A DNA stretch of 64,000 nucleotides from Cnuella takakiae (GCF_001953305.1 NZ_MTFE01000010.1:1084187-1148186), one strand, 5' to 3'. Shown: positions 8,976 to 17,985, numbered from the stretch's first letter. The notes: a model not told the origin generated them from the letters alone. Program-made: numbers and translations.

Positions 8976-8983
8976 TAGGTTTG
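8976..8983 (+). promoter_or_regulatory. -7 promoter element of tsaE
   Basis: TAGGTTTG, a perfect TAnnTTTG match, ends five bases before the tsaE ATG, implying a leaderless or nearly leaderless mRNA. Confidence 0.6.
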
Positions 8984-8988
8984 CACCC

Positions 8989-9405
8989 ATGAACTACACG
9001 GTGGCCCTCAACGAGCTGAACTCCTTTGCCCACACCTTCTGGCAGGCTGTTGGCAATGCCCGGGTTTTTGCTTTTCATGGCGAGATGGGGGCAGGCAAAA
9101 CCACGCTTATCTCGGCACTGTGCCGCGCAAAAGGCGTGCAGGATCATATGGGTAGTCCCACTTTTTCCATCATCAACGAGTATGCAGATGGCGATGGTAA
9201 TCCCATTTACCACATGGACCTCTACCGCCTCCGCGACCCCGAAGAGGCGGTGCAGACGGGGGTGGAAGACACCATTACCAGCGGCGACATTTGCCTGGTG
9301 GAATGGCCCGAAAAGGCGCCGCAACTGTTTGAAGAAAATACCCTGCACGTGTACATCGCCGCAAATGAAGATGGCAGCAGAAGCATTCGGATTACGGATG
9401 TTTGA
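8989..9405 (+). CDS. tsaE: tRNA t6A37 biosynthesis ATPase TsaE
   Basis: A 138-residue TsaE (YjeE family). It works with TsaB and TsaD in threonylcarbamoylation of A37 in ANN-decoding tRNAs. Walker A is HGEMGAGKTTL (about residues 29-39); SPTFSIINEY and the segment HMDLYRL are the conserved switch-like motifs; LVEWPEKAP is the Walker B-like region. The start at 8989 is set by the family N-terminus; upstream frame-open sequence is R12 repeat. The last codons run into an R2 inverted repeat, which supplies the final few residues and the stop. tsaB and tsaD are not in the window. Confidence 0.93.
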   Translation: MNYTVALNELNSFAHTFWQAVGNARVFAFHGEMGAGKTTLISALCRAKGVQDHMGSPTFSIINEYADGDGNPIYHMDLYRLRDPEEAVQTGVEDTITSGDICLVEWPEKAPQLFEENTLHVYIAANEDGSRSIRITDV

Positions 9406-9486
9406 TTTCGGATTTCGGAAACTTGCCACATGAAAGCTTGTGCCCTCATCGGCAGCTTCCGAAATCCGAAATCGTAAATCCGAAAT
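9385..9486. repeat. R2 inverted repeat after tsaE
   Basis: GATTTCGGATTTCGGAA (9404-9420) pairs with TTCCGAAATCCGAAATC (about 9457-9473), and flanking sequence continues the pairing imperfectly. The left arm includes the tsaE stop codon and last codons. The family recurs at 34018-34113, with a fragment near 2577. Confidence 0.85.
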
Positions 9487-9539
9487 CCTATCCCTGCTTT
9501 GTTGTATTTTAACGCCTTCAAAACAGAGGCAAAGGTTAC

Positions 9540-10754
9540 ATGTTGCAGCAAAAACCGCTCATCAGCACTTCATTTTCGTATGAAACGCTTGAAGAAACCC
9601 TGGATGTAAAACCCAAGGGTGCACAACTCCATATTGGCATACCAAAAGAAACGGCTTTCCAGGAAAACCGGATTGCACTGACGCCGGATGCGGTAAGCGT
9701 GCTGGTGAGCAATGGCCACCAAGTAACCATCGAGCACAATGCCGGCGAGGCTGCGCATTTCGCCGACCGCGACTACAGCGAAGCCGGCGCCCGCATCGTA
9801 TACGAAAAGGAAGAAGTGTTCAAAGCCCCGGTGATCATCAAAAGCGCACCGGTGGTGGAAGATGACCTGCCTTATCTCCAGTTCAACCAGATGATCGTTT
9901 CGCCCATCCACCTCAGCGTGCTCAAGGCGGAGCTGCTGCAAAAAATGATGGAGAAACGCATCACGGCCATCTCTTTTGAAAACCTGAAAGACGACAGCGG
10001 CAACTATCCCATTGTACGCGGCATGAGCGAGATCGCCGGTTCGGCAGTGATGCTGATTGCAGCGCAATACCTCTCTTCGTCCAACCACGGCAAGGGCGTG
10101 CTGCTGGGCGGTATTTCCGGAATCGCACCCACCAAGGTCATCATCCTGGGTGCCGGTATTGTAGGCGAATATGCCGCCCGTGCCGCCATGGCGCTGGGTG
10201 CTTCGGTAAAGGTTTTTGATAATAGCGTATATAAACTTAAAAGGCTGCAGAACAACATCGGGCAGCGCCTGTGGACCTCCGTGATGGAGCCGCGCATGCT
10301 GGCCAAACAACTCAAAACATGCGAAGTGGCCGTTGGCGCCCTCTCATCCCAAACCGGCCGTACACCCGTGGTGGTGAGCGAGGAAATGGTGAGCAGCATG
10401 CGCAAGGGCAGCGTGATCATCGACGTAAGCATCGACCGCGGCGGCTGTTTTGAAACCTCCGAAATTACATCCCACGAATCGCCCATTTTCCTGAAGTACG
10501 GCGTGATCCACTACTGCGTACCCAATATTCCATCCGGCTTTGCCCGCACGGCATCGCAGGCCATCTCCAACGTGCTGATGCCCCTGTTGCTGGAAGCGGG
10601 CGAGGAGGGCGGATTTGAAAAACTGATCTGGCACAATGTGCACCTCCGCTCGGGTATCTATATGTTTAAGGGCGCACTCACCAATTTTTACCTCAGCGAA
10701 CGTTTTGGCATCAAGTACACCGACTTGAACCTGCTGATTGCCAGCAGGCGGTAA
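9540..10754 (+). CDS. ald: Alanine dehydrogenase
   Basis: A 404-residue NAD-dependent L-alanine dehydrogenase, interconverting L-alanine and pyruvate plus ammonia. The N-terminal catalytic domain has IGIPKETAFQENRIALTP, with the conserved Arg and Lys of the family. The Rossmann domain has GVLLGGISGIAPTKVIILGAG with GAGIVGEYAARAA, and the conserved VIIDVSIDRGGCFETS is close to the C-terminal active-site segment. It is about 30 residues longer than the classical 371-residue enzyme because of an N-terminal extension common in Bacteroidota. Apparently monocistronic. Confidence 0.93.
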   Translation: MLQQKPLISTSFSYETLEETLDVKPKGAQLHIGIPKETAFQENRIALTPDAVSVLVSNGHQVTIEHNAGEAAHFADRDYSEAGARIVYEKEEVFKAPVIIKSAPVVEDDLPYLQFNQMIVSPIHLSVLKAELLQKMMEKRITAISFENLKDDSGNYPIVRGMSEIAGSAVMLIAAQYLSSSNHGKGVLLGGISGIAPTKVIILGAGIVGEYAARAAMALGASVKVFDNSVYKLKRLQNNIGQRLWTSVMEPRMLAKQLKTCEVAVGALSSQTGRTPVVVSEEMVSSMRKGSVIIDVSIDRGGCFETSEITSHESPIFLKYGVIHYCVPNIPSGFARTASQAISNVLMPLLLEAGEEGGFEKLIWHNVHLRSGIYMFKGALTNFYLSERFGIKYTDLNLLIASRR

Positions 10755-10889
10755 GCGAAACGGGGTTTGTTGTAGTGCCATTTGTCCGCAATGGACACCA
10801 CTGGTCGCCGGTTTTTGGCCTGTAAAAGCAAAAGGCTGGTACCTGGAAAAAGCCTGAACTATTTTGGCAGCCACCATTAACCAACTGCC

Positions 10890-12539
10890 ATGACCAAACA
10901 AACCCGTGTACCCCTGCTGCAAACCCTGCGCAGGGCATTTTTTCTTTCCAGCGCCGCTGCCCACAAGGGCATGCCAATCCCCGAAGTAACCGCACTGGCC
11001 CAGGCCTCCACCCTGCACCGCCGCAAGTTTGTGGGCGATGTTGCCAAAGCAGGACTGGCCTTTTCTGCAGCCGGTTTGCTGCACGGTTGCCGCAAGGCTG
11101 CCGACCTGTTGCCTAACGAGGCTCCTCCTCAATCAAACACAATCAAACCCAAACAAAACCAACCCCGTATTGCCATACTGGGTGCGGGCATGGCCGGTTT
11201 GAACTGCGCCTACCAGCTTCAAAAGGCAGGGTACAGCGCGCAGGTGTTCGAAGCCTCCAAACGCAGCGGCGGCAGGATGTATAGCAGTAAAAATGTGCTG
11301 GCGCCCGACCTGGTTACCGAACTGGGCGGCGAGTTCATTGATACGGAACACAAAGACATGCTGAAGCTTTGCCACGAGTTTGGGCTGCCCCTGCTCGATA
11401 CCCTTTCGAAAGAAGAAGCTGCCTATACCCGCGACAGTTTTTTCATCAATGGCCGCTTCTACACCGAAGACGAGATTATCGCCGCATTCCAGCCTTTCCA
11501 GCAGCGCATTGCCGCCGATATCCGCTCGCTGCCTTCGGTTATGACTTTTGAACAGTACGACAGCCGCACACTGTATTTCGACCAGTTGAGCATACCTGCT
11601 TATTTTGATGCTATTGGCCTGGATGGCTTCCTGCGTACCGGTTTGGAAGTGGCTTACCTCACCGAGTATGGCCTGGAAATAGGCGAGCAGTCGGCCATCA
11701 ATTTCCTGTACCTCTTTGTGGCCAATACGGCGCAGGCCTTCCAGGTTTTTGGTACCAGCGATGAACGCTACAAAGTGGCGGGCGGCAACCAGCGGGTAAC
11801 CGATGCCTTGCACAACCAGGTAAAAGACCAAATGCAACTGGGGTACCGGCTGGTGCGCATCCGCGAAGGGGCCAATGGCTACCTGCTGGATTTTACCACC
11901 GATGGTGCTTCGCTTACCGTACCTGCCGATATCGTGGTGTGTACCATTCCTTTTAGCGTGTTGCGCGAAGTAGAAATCAAGGTGCCGCTGCCGCAGTGGA
12001 AAAAGAACGCCATCAACAACCTGGGTTATGGAACCAATTCCAAATTATTCCTTGGTTTCCATAAAAGAGTATGGCGCCAGTATGGGCATAGCGCTTATAT
12101 GTTTTCCAACAGCGCCATTCAAACCGGCTGGGACAATACCCAGCTGCAGCCCGGCAAGGCAGGCGGGTTTACGGTGTACCAGGGTGGCAAGAAAGGATTG
12201 GATCTTGGTGCCGGTTCCCCGCAATCGCAGGCCGGTATTTTCGTGCAGCAACTGGAAAAAATGTGGCCCGGATCTGCCAACGCCTATACCGGGGTGGCCA
12301 AACGGATGCATTGGCCCGAACATCCATTTACAAAGGGCAGTTATGCCTGTTACAAAGTAGGGCAGTATACCAGCATCAGGGGTGCCGAAATCAAACCCGT
12401 TGGCAACCTGTTTTTCGCCGGCGAACATTGCAGTGCCTATTACCAGGGATTTATGAACGGCGCCGCCGAAACAGGGCGGATGGTGGCAGGGGAAGTACTG
12501 AAAGCGGTTAAAGACAAAACCCTGGTGGCAGTCAGCTGA
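10890..12539 (+). CDS. Flavin monoamine oxidase, probable Tat-exported lipoprotein
   Basis: A 549-residue FAD-dependent amine oxidoreductase. The dinucleotide motif IAILGAGMAGLNCAYQLQKAG starts about residue 93 and is followed by EASKRSGGRMYS. The C-terminal LFFAGEHCSAYYQGFMNGA is the family's second FAD-contact motif. It oxidises primary amines or amino acids to the corresponding aldehyde or keto acid, NH3 and H2O2. The N-terminus has an RR motif (LHRRKFVGDVAKAG) and a lipobox-like LLHGC, so Tat export and lipidation are likely, though both lie unusually far in (about residues 43-67). The substrate cannot be deduced. A terminator follows. Confidence 0.88.
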   Translation: MTKQTRVPLLQTLRRAFFLSSAAAHKGMPIPEVTALAQASTLHRRKFVGDVAKAGLAFSAAGLLHGCRKAADLLPNEAPPQSNTIKPKQNQPRIAILGAGMAGLNCAYQLQKAGYSAQVFEASKRSGGRMYSSKNVLAPDLVTELGGEFIDTEHKDMLKLCHEFGLPLLDTLSKEEAAYTRDSFFINGRFYTEDEIIAAFQPFQQRIAADIRSLPSVMTFEQYDSRTLYFDQLSIPAYFDAIGLDGFLRTGLEVAYLTEYGLEIGEQSAINFLYLFVANTAQAFQVFGTSDERYKVAGGNQRVTDALHNQVKDQMQLGYRLVRIREGANGYLLDFTTDGASLTVPADIVVCTIPFSVLREVEIKVPLPQWKKNAINNLGYGTNSKLFLGFHKRVWRQYGHSAYMFSNSAIQTGWDNTQLQPGKAGGFTVYQGGKKGLDLGAGSPQSQAGIFVQQLEKMWPGSANAYTGVAKRMHWPEHPFTKGSYACYKVGQYTSIRGAEIKPVGNLFFAGEHCSAYYQGFMNGAAETGRMVAGEVLKAVKDKTLVAVS

Positions 12540-12570
12540 TCCGGTTCATTTATTGTTAATAGTAAAATTG

Positions 12571-12599
12571 AAAAGCAGGCAAAACTTTGCCTGCTTTTT
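12571..12599 (+). terminator. Terminator after amine oxidase
   Basis: AAAAGCAGGCAAA pairs with TTTGCCTGCTTTTT across a short loop and ends in a T run. Confidence 0.9.
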
Positions 12600-12643
12600 G
12601 TTGTGAGAAAGCAAAGGAAAATGCATTAACAAAATATTTTAAA

Positions 12644-12653
12644 CAAACGTTTG
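12644..12653. promoter_or_regulatory. Putative TetR operator O1
   Basis: Perfect palindrome CAAACGTTTG; its right half is also the -33 TTTG of the efflux operon promoter, so a bound repressor would block the polymerase. Confidence 0.65.
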
Positions 12654-12680
12654 ATTTAATTAAACAGTTGTTTAATTTTG
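12650..12680 (+). promoter_or_regulatory. Promoter of the tetR-efflux operon
   Basis: TTTG (12650-12653), a 19-base spacer, then TAATTTTG (12673-12680): an exact match to the Bacteroidota -33/-7 housekeeping promoter with ideal spacing. The ATG is 20 bases after the -7 element. Confidence 0.8.
12658..12677. promoter_or_regulatory. Putative TetR operator O2
   Basis: Inverted repeat AATTAAACA-GT-TGTTTAATT, 9-base arms and a 2-base centre. It fills the promoter spacer and overlaps the -7 element. This position suits autorepression by the TetR protein encoded 24 bases downstream. Confidence 0.75.
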
Positions 12681-12700
12681 TGGTCGATTTCCTTTCAACC

Positions 12701-13330
12701 ATGTTTAACGACAAACAATTACAAATCATGGGCACGGCCGAAGACCTCTTTGCACAAAAGGGTTTTGACGGTACTTCTGTTCGCGACATTGCGGAAGCGG
12801 CAGGCGTAAACATTGCCATGATTTCTTATTATTTCGGTTCCAAGGACAAGCTGATGCAGGCCCTTTTTGAAACCCGTACCGCTAATGTCCGGATGCGCGT
12901 GGAAAGCCTGCTTAAAGACGAACGCCTGGAACCTTTGGAAAAGATGTATGTGCTCATCGACGACTACGTGGAGCGGGCATTTAAAAACCAGCAGTTCTAT
13001 AAAATCATGATCTGCGAGCAGGTAATGGAAAAGCAAAGCCTGGTAACCGACCTGATGAAAGAACTGAAACTAAAAAACGCCGAAACAATCAGCCTGCTGA
13101 TCCAGAACGGTGAAGAAAGAGGGGTGTTCCGCAAAGGCGTAGACGTGGTATTGATGATGCAAACCATGATCGGTACCATTTCGCATGCTTTTATAAACAA
13201 GAAGTTTTACCGCGCCTTCCACCACCTCGAGCACCTCGACGATACCAGCTTTCACCAGACCCTCAAACAGAAAATCAGCGACCATATCAAGTACATTTTT
13301 AAAGCACTATTGACTTATGAAGCATCGTAA
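12701..13330 (+). CDS. TetR-family repressor of efflux operon
   Basis: A 209-residue TetR regulator. The N-terminal HTH (FAQKGFDGTSVRDIAEAAGVNIAMISYYFGSKDKLMQALF, about residues 17-55) is canonical. The C-terminal ligand domain is divergent, as usual. The gene is first in an operon with tolC-, emrA- and emrB-like genes and overlaps the next by 14 bases. Two palindromes overlap the promoter, so autorepression relieved by a drug-like ligand is the expected control. The start at 12701 is chosen because upstream in-frame sequence lies across the promoter. Ligand unknown. Confidence 0.9.
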   Translation: MFNDKQLQIMGTAEDLFAQKGFDGTSVRDIAEAAGVNIAMISYYFGSKDKLMQALFETRTANVRMRVESLLKDERLEPLEKMYVLIDDYVERAFKNQQFYKIMICEQVMEKQSLVTDLMKELKLKNAETISLLIQNGEERGVFRKGVDVVLMMQTMIGTISHAFINKKFYRAFHHLEHLDDTSFHQTLKQKISDHIKYIFKALLTYEAS

Positions 13331-14669
13331 CCGGGGCATTTTACTTTTTGCACTTACGTTGTTGCTGGGCGCCCTGCTGCCCGCAGCGGCGCAGGAACGT
13401 AAAGAGTTGTCCATCACAGAAGCAATTGATCTCAGCATCAAAAACAGCCACACCCTCAAGGGCAGCCAGGCACGCATTGAGCAGGCTACTGCGGCCCTTC
13501 GTGAAGCTGTGGAACGCAAACTCCCCGACGCCTCGGTGGCAGGATCTTATGTGCGCCTCAACAATCCCAACGTCAGCATGAAAGTAAAGCTGGGTAGTGG
13601 CAACAGCGGCGGCGGCTCGGAAGAGCGGAGTGGCAAGATTTCGCAGGCCATGTACGGCATGCTCAATGCCTCGCTGCCCATCTATGCAGGTGGCCGTATT
13701 CGTTATGGCATCGAGTCTTCGCGCTTTCTCGCAGAAGCCACCCGCCTGGATGCCGAACAGGACCGCGAAGAAGTGGTAGGCAATACTATTGAAGCCTTCA
13801 ACAACCTGGCAAAAGCCAGGCAGGCTGTGGCCCTGGTGCAGGAAAACCTGAAAGACGCGCAGCAACGTGTACAGGACTTCCAGAAGCTGGAGCAAAATGG
13901 CCTGATGGCCCGCAACGACCTTTTGAAAGCGCAACTGCAAACCTCCAATACCGAGCTGGCCCTGCTGGATGCAGAAAACAACTGGAAGCTGGCCAATATC
14001 AACATGAACCTGATGCTGGGTCTGCCCGATGCCACCGAGATTAACCCCGTGGTAAGCAGCCTTAAAGCCGGGGACAACCTCCTGCCCCTGGAAGACTATG
14101 TGCAGCATGGCTTAAAGAACCGTAAGGACCTGGCAGCCCTCCAGCTACGCGAACAGGCAGCCACCACTGGTGTAAAAGCCACAAAGGCAGAGAAGCTGCC
14201 CAGCCTGGCACTTACCGGTGGTATGGTAGACCTGCACGTACCCAACCTGATCACCGTTACCAATGCGGTAAACCTGGGTGTGGGTGTGAAATACGACATC
14301 GCTTCGCTGTGGAAAAACAAGAGCAAGGTGCAGCAAGCCGAAGCCCGGGTGCGGGAGATAAAAGCCGGAGAAGAAGCCCTTAATGATGGCATTCACCTGC
14401 AGGTGGCGCAGGCTTACCAAACCTACCTGAGCAGCCGCAAAAAGATCGAGGTGTATAATAACGCCGTTACACAGGCGGAAGAAAATTTCAAGGTAAACCA
14501 GAACAAATACAACAACGGTTTAGCTACCGCTACCGACCTGCTGGATGCCGATGTGGCCCGCCTGCAGTCCCGCCTCAACCAGGCATTTGCCCAAAGCGAT
14601 GCCGCCGTGGCTTACCACCAATTGCTGGAAGCTGCCGGTTTGCTCACCGCAAATACCAATACCAAGTAA
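13317..14669 (+). CDS. TolC-family outer-membrane efflux channel
   Basis: A 450-residue outer-membrane factor with a signal peptide (RGILLFALTLLLGALLPAAAQ) and two repeated halves of long coiled coil. The start LSITEAIDLSIKNSHTLKGSQARI and the segment NKYNNGLATATDLLDADVARLQSRLNQ are typical of TolC/CusC-like proteins. It forms the trimeric exit duct for the pump encoded downstream. It overlaps tetR by 14 bases; 42 bases separate it from the adaptor gene. A Gly/Ser-rich insert (GSGNSGGGSEE, about residue 93) lies in the first coiled-coil arm. Confidence 0.92.
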   Translation: MKHRNRGILLFALTLLLGALLPAAAQERKELSITEAIDLSIKNSHTLKGSQARIEQATAALREAVERKLPDASVAGSYVRLNNPNVSMKVKLGSGNSGGGSEERSGKISQAMYGMLNASLPIYAGGRIRYGIESSRFLAEATRLDAEQDREEVVGNTIEAFNNLAKARQAVALVQENLKDAQQRVQDFQKLEQNGLMARNDLLKAQLQTSNTELALLDAENNWKLANINMNLMLGLPDATEINPVVSSLKAGDNLLPLEDYVQHGLKNRKDLAALQLREQAATTGVKATKAEKLPSLALTGGMVDLHVPNLITVTNAVNLGVGVKYDIASLWKNKSKVQQAEARVREIKAGEEALNDGIHLQVAQAYQTYLSSRKKIEVYNNAVTQAEENFKVNQNKYNNGLATATDLLDADVARLQSRLNQAFAQSDAAVAYHQLLEAAGLLTANTNTK

Positions 14670-14711
14670 AAACACCAACAACGCTTAACAAACTGATTCA
14701 AACCAACAATC

Positions 14712-15812
14712 ATGAACGCTCCCGATAACAACGCGCAAGCGCCCCAAAAGAAAAGTAAAGGCTTCCTCATTGTACTGATCCTGCTGGTAGTGGGCGGTGG
14801 TGCTTTTGGTTTTACCAAATACAACCATGCACAGCACCACGAGGAAACCGACAACGCACACATCGAATCCAATATCAGCCCCGTTATTCCCCGTGTAGGT
14901 GGTTATATCAAAGACGTGCTGGTAAAAGACAACCAGCGGGTGAAAAAAGGTGATACCCTTTTGGTGATCGACGACCGCGACCTGCAGGTAAGACTGCAGC
15001 AGGCAGAAGCCGCACTGGCTACCGCAAAAAGCAACCTGGATGTGGCCCGCGCCTCTACCAGTGCTGCCACTGCCAATATCGCTTCATCCCGTGCCAGCAT
15101 CGGTACCATCGATGCACAGATTGAAACGGCCAAGGTGAACGTATGGCGCACCACGCAGGATTTCAACCGCTACGAAAACCTGATCAAGGACCACACCATC
15201 ACCCAGCAGCAATACGAGCAGGCTGTGGCTGCAAAGCAAACCGCCGAACGCCAGCTGCAGGTGCTGCAGGAGCAGAAGCGCCAGGCCACTTCGCAAACAA
15301 GTGCCGTGGCTTCGCAAAGCGGTGCTACCTCGCAGCAGATTGGTGTTGCTTCCGCTGTGATCAAGCAGCGTGAAGCGGACATTGCTGATGTAAAAAACCA
15401 ATTGAGCTATACCGTTATTACAGCTCCTGCCGATGGGTTGATTTCGAAAGTAGGTGTACAGGCAGGACAACTGGTACAACCCGGCCAGGCCTTGTTCAGC
15501 ATTGTGCTGAATAACGAAAAATGGGTGATCGCCAACTTCAAGGAAACCCAGCTGGACCGCATGAAAGTGGGCCAGAAAGTAACCTTGAAAGTGGATGCTT
15601 ATCCCGGCGAAGAATTCGAGGCGCAGGTGACTTCATTTTCACCCGCTACCGGTTCCTCTTTTGCGCTGCTCCCTCCCGATAATGCAACCGGCAACTTCGT
15701 GAAAGTAGTACAGCGTGTGCCCATCAAAATTGAATTTGCCAACCCCAACAATCCCGAGCTGCAGCAGCTGCGTGCCGGTATGAACGTGGAGGTGGATGTG
15801 CATCTTGATTAA
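14712..15812 (+). CDS. EmrA-like membrane-fusion (HlyD) protein
   Basis: A 366-residue periplasmic adaptor. One N-terminal membrane anchor (GFLIVLILLVVGGGAFGFT, about residues 17-35) is followed by the split lipoyl domain (ISPVIPRVGGYIKDVLVKDNQRVKKGDTL), a long alpha-hairpin coiled coil (about 90-230) rich in Ala and Gln, and the second lipoyl half (VITAPADGLISKVGVQAGQ). It links the EmrB-like transporter to the TolC-like channel. The combination with a 14-helix MFS pump identifies the EmrAB-TolC arrangement rather than RND. Confidence 0.93.
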   Translation: MNAPDNNAQAPQKKSKGFLIVLILLVVGGGAFGFTKYNHAQHHEETDNAHIESNISPVIPRVGGYIKDVLVKDNQRVKKGDTLLVIDDRDLQVRLQQAEAALATAKSNLDVARASTSAATANIASSRASIGTIDAQIETAKVNVWRTTQDFNRYENLIKDHTITQQQYEQAVAAKQTAERQLQVLQEQKRQATSQTSAVASQSGATSQQIGVASAVIKQREADIADVKNQLSYTVITAPADGLISKVGVQAGQLVQPGQALFSIVLNNEKWVIANFKETQLDRMKVGQKVTLKVDAYPGEEFEAQVTSFSPATGSSFALLPPDNATGNFVKVVQRVPIKIEFANPNNPELQQLRAGMNVEVDVHLD

Positions 15813-15825
15813 GCCGACAAGCAAC

Positions 15826-15902
15826 TGACCACAGACAACAGACGACAGACGACTGACGACGGGGGAAAATGCCGCAGTCCGTCGTCTGTCGTCTGTGGTC
15901 CC
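15826..15902. repeat. R1 palindrome, copy 2
   Basis: Left arm TGACCACAGACAACAGACGA plus a further GACAGACGACTGAC; right arm GTCCGTCGTCTGTCGTCTGT plus GGTCC. The left arm carries one extra 7-base unit compared with the right. It lies between the adaptor and pump genes inside the operon. Confidence 0.85.
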
Positions 15903-15914
15903 AAATATTCCCTC

Positions 15915-17498
15915 ATGCAACCTCAAGAATCTCTAATCGAATACGGCTCGCGCAGGGTGATCGTTACCCTTACCGCCATCATTTGCGCCCTGCTCGAGAT
16001 CGTGGATACCACCATCGTGAACGTGGCGCTGAATGATATGCGCGGCAACCTGGGCGCCACCATGAGCGAAGTGGGCTGGGTGATCACGGCATATGCCATC
16101 GGCAACGTGATCATCGTTCCCATGACCAGCTGGCTCTCGCAGCAGTTTGGCCGTCGCAACTATTTCGCAGCCTCCATCATCCTGTTTACCGTTTGCTCCT
16201 TTATGTGTGGCAACTCCTCGGTGATCTGGGAATTGGTGCTCTTCCGCTTTTTGCAGGGTGTGGGCGGTGGAGCCTTGCTGGTAACCTCGCAAACCATCAT
16301 TACCGAAAGCTACCCGCCCGAGAAGCGCGGTATGGCGCAGGCCATTTATGGCTTGGGTGTAATCATTGGTCCCACGCTGGGCCCGCCCCTAGGTGGTTAT
16401 ATCGTTGACCACTTCTCCTGGCCTTATATTTTTTACATCAATATTCCCATCGGTATTATCGCAGCCCTGTTGGCGTTCACCTTTGTGCGCAGCCCCAAGT
16501 ACACGCAGAAGAGTGCCGCAAAAGATATCGACTGGATCGGTATCGGTTTCCTGGCAATGGCGGTAGGTTCGCTGCAGCTGGTGTTGGAACGCGGGCAGGA
16601 TGAAGATTGGTTCAACAGCACGGAGATCATTTTATTTTCCATTCTTGCGGTACTGGGCCTGTTCTTCTTTATCTGGCGCGAGCTTACTTTCCGCAATCCT
16701 ATTGTAGAATTAAGGGTATTGAAAAACGGAACCCTGCGTGTGGGTACGGTACTCTCGTTTATCCTTGGTTTTGGATTGTACGGCTCCACCTTTATCATCC
16801 CCTTGTATACGCAGGCCACCCTTGGCTGGACGGCGCAGCAATCGGGTATGCTGCTGGTGCCGGCGGCACTAACCACGGCGTTTATGATGCCCATGATCGG
16901 CCGCTTGTTGCAGAAAGGTGTAAAGCAACAGTATATGGTGGCCACGGGTATGTTCCTGTTTTTCCTGTACTCTTTGTGGGGTTATAAGATCATGACACCC
17001 GATACGGGCGAAGGTGCATTTTTCTGGATGCTGATTGTTCGGGGTGTTGCCATGGCCTTGTTGTTTATTCCCATTGCCACGCTTTCCCTTTCTTCGTTAA
17101 AAGGGCAGCAGATTGGGCAGGGTGCAGCCTTTACGGGTATGATGCGACAACTGGGTGGCTCATTTGGCATCGCCATCATCACTACTTATCTATCGCGGCA
17201 AAACATCGTACACCGCAGCGACCTGGTGGCCAGCCTAAACGTGAATGACCCCGATGTGCAAAGCCGTGTAATGGGCCTACAGCATATGTTCCAAAGCAAG
17301 GGCATGACTGCGGATGCGGCCCTGCGCAGTGGTTATAAACTGTTGGATTTTTCCGTCATGAAACAAGCCTCCGTATTGTCGTATATGGATGCATTTCTTT
17401 GGCTGGGTGTGATGTTCCTGGTATGTGTGCCTTTTGTATTGCTGGTAAAAAGCAAGAAGCAGGCAGGCAAGGTGGATATGTCGGAGGCGATGCACTAA
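15915..17498 (+). CDS. DHA2-family multidrug efflux MFS transporter
   Basis: A 527-residue EmrB/QacA-type drug:H+ antiporter with about 14 membrane helices. The first-helix motif LEIVDTTIVNVALNDM (motif D1), WVITAYAIGNVIIVP, the loop motif SQQFGRRNYF (motif A) and VLGVIIGPTLGPPLGGYI (motif C, antiporter) are all visible. With the EmrA- and TolC-like proteins it should export hydrophobic drugs across both membranes. It is the last gene of the TetR operon. An R8 element begins 39 bases after the stop. Confidence 0.94.
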   Translation: MQPQESLIEYGSRRVIVTLTAIICALLEIVDTTIVNVALNDMRGNLGATMSEVGWVITAYAIGNVIIVPMTSWLSQQFGRRNYFAASIILFTVCSFMCGNSSVIWELVLFRFLQGVGGGALLVTSQTIITESYPPEKRGMAQAIYGLGVIIGPTLGPPLGGYIVDHFSWPYIFYINIPIGIIAALLAFTFVRSPKYTQKSAAKDIDWIGIGFLAMAVGSLQLVLERGQDEDWFNSTEIILFSILAVLGLFFFIWRELTFRNPIVELRVLKNGTLRVGTVLSFILGFGLYGSTFIIPLYTQATLGWTAQQSGMLLVPAALTTAFMMPMIGRLLQKGVKQQYMVATGMFLFFLYSLWGYKIMTPDTGEGAFFWMLIVRGVAMALLFIPIATLSLSSLKGQQIGQGAAFTGMMRQLGGSFGIAIITTYLSRQNIVHRSDLVASLNVNDPDVQSRVMGLQHMFQSKGMTADAALRSGYKLLDFSVMKQASVLSYMDAFLWLGVMFLVCVPFVLLVKSKKQAGKVDMSEAMH

Positions 17499-17536
17499 TA
17501 CGTTTGTGATTGGTGATTGGGTATTGGGTATTTGCT

Positions 17537-17716
17537 CGTCATGGCGAAGCGCCGGCAGTGTTTGGCATTAGGTAACAATTAGCGGCGCTGAAGCAATCCC
17601 CTGCTATTACAGGACACCAAAGTTGCTGCTTTTAGTGTGCCACAGCGGCAGGAGATTACTTCGGCGCAACAAGTAAGGCCTTTGTATTAAAACCCTGCTG
17701 GCGCCTCGCAATGACG
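17537..17716. repeat. R8 nested inverted repeat, copy 1
   Basis: A 180-bp element. Outer ends CGTCATGGCGAAGCGCCGGC and GCTGGCGCCTCGCAATGACG are inverted copies. Inner inverted pair: GGCGCTGAAGCAATCCCCTG (about 17584) and the complement of GCGCCGAAGTAATCTCCTGC (about 17645-17667). It has the same size and architecture as the copy at 20966-21144. GTCATTGCGA elements of this kind occur in many bacteria. No coding capacity. Confidence 0.85.
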
Positions 17717-17742
17717 CCCCGTTTTTCATACTTTTTGCCTTT

Positions 17743-17801
17743 ACACAATCACCATAAAAAAACCGCACAGTTACTGTGCGGTTTTTTTATGGTGATTGTG
17801 T
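17743..17801. terminator. 28-bp perfect palindrome, bidirectional terminator
   Basis: Arms of 28 bases (ACACAATCACCAT, seven A, CCGCACAG and its complement) with a three-base loop TTA. The central stem with A7/T7 acts as a terminator on both strands; the outer 13 base pairs are far more than termination needs. It lies between the efflux operon and convergent metalloprotease gene. Confidence 0.85.
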
Positions 17802-17821
17802 GTCGCTTAACTTTTCCCTGG

Positions 17822-17944
17822 CATCCTGAGCGCAGCGAAGGATCTGAAACAAGCAAAAGGTAGGAGTGTTAAAAGCAAGAATAGCTTGCAATTGCATGGC
17901 CTGTTTAGTTACTCATACTCAGATCCTTCGCTGCGCTCAGGATG
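17822..17944. repeat. R9 inverted repeat pair
   Basis: CATCCTGAGCGCAGCGAAGG plus ATCTGA (17822-17847) and its perfect 26-base inverted copy (17919-17944) flank 71 bases with no other structure that I recognise. CATCCTGAGC elements of this type are known from many bacterial genomes. Confidence 0.85.
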
Positions 17945-17985
17945 TCAAGCCCGTTGCAAATAGACGCAAACTGATATTGCCAATT

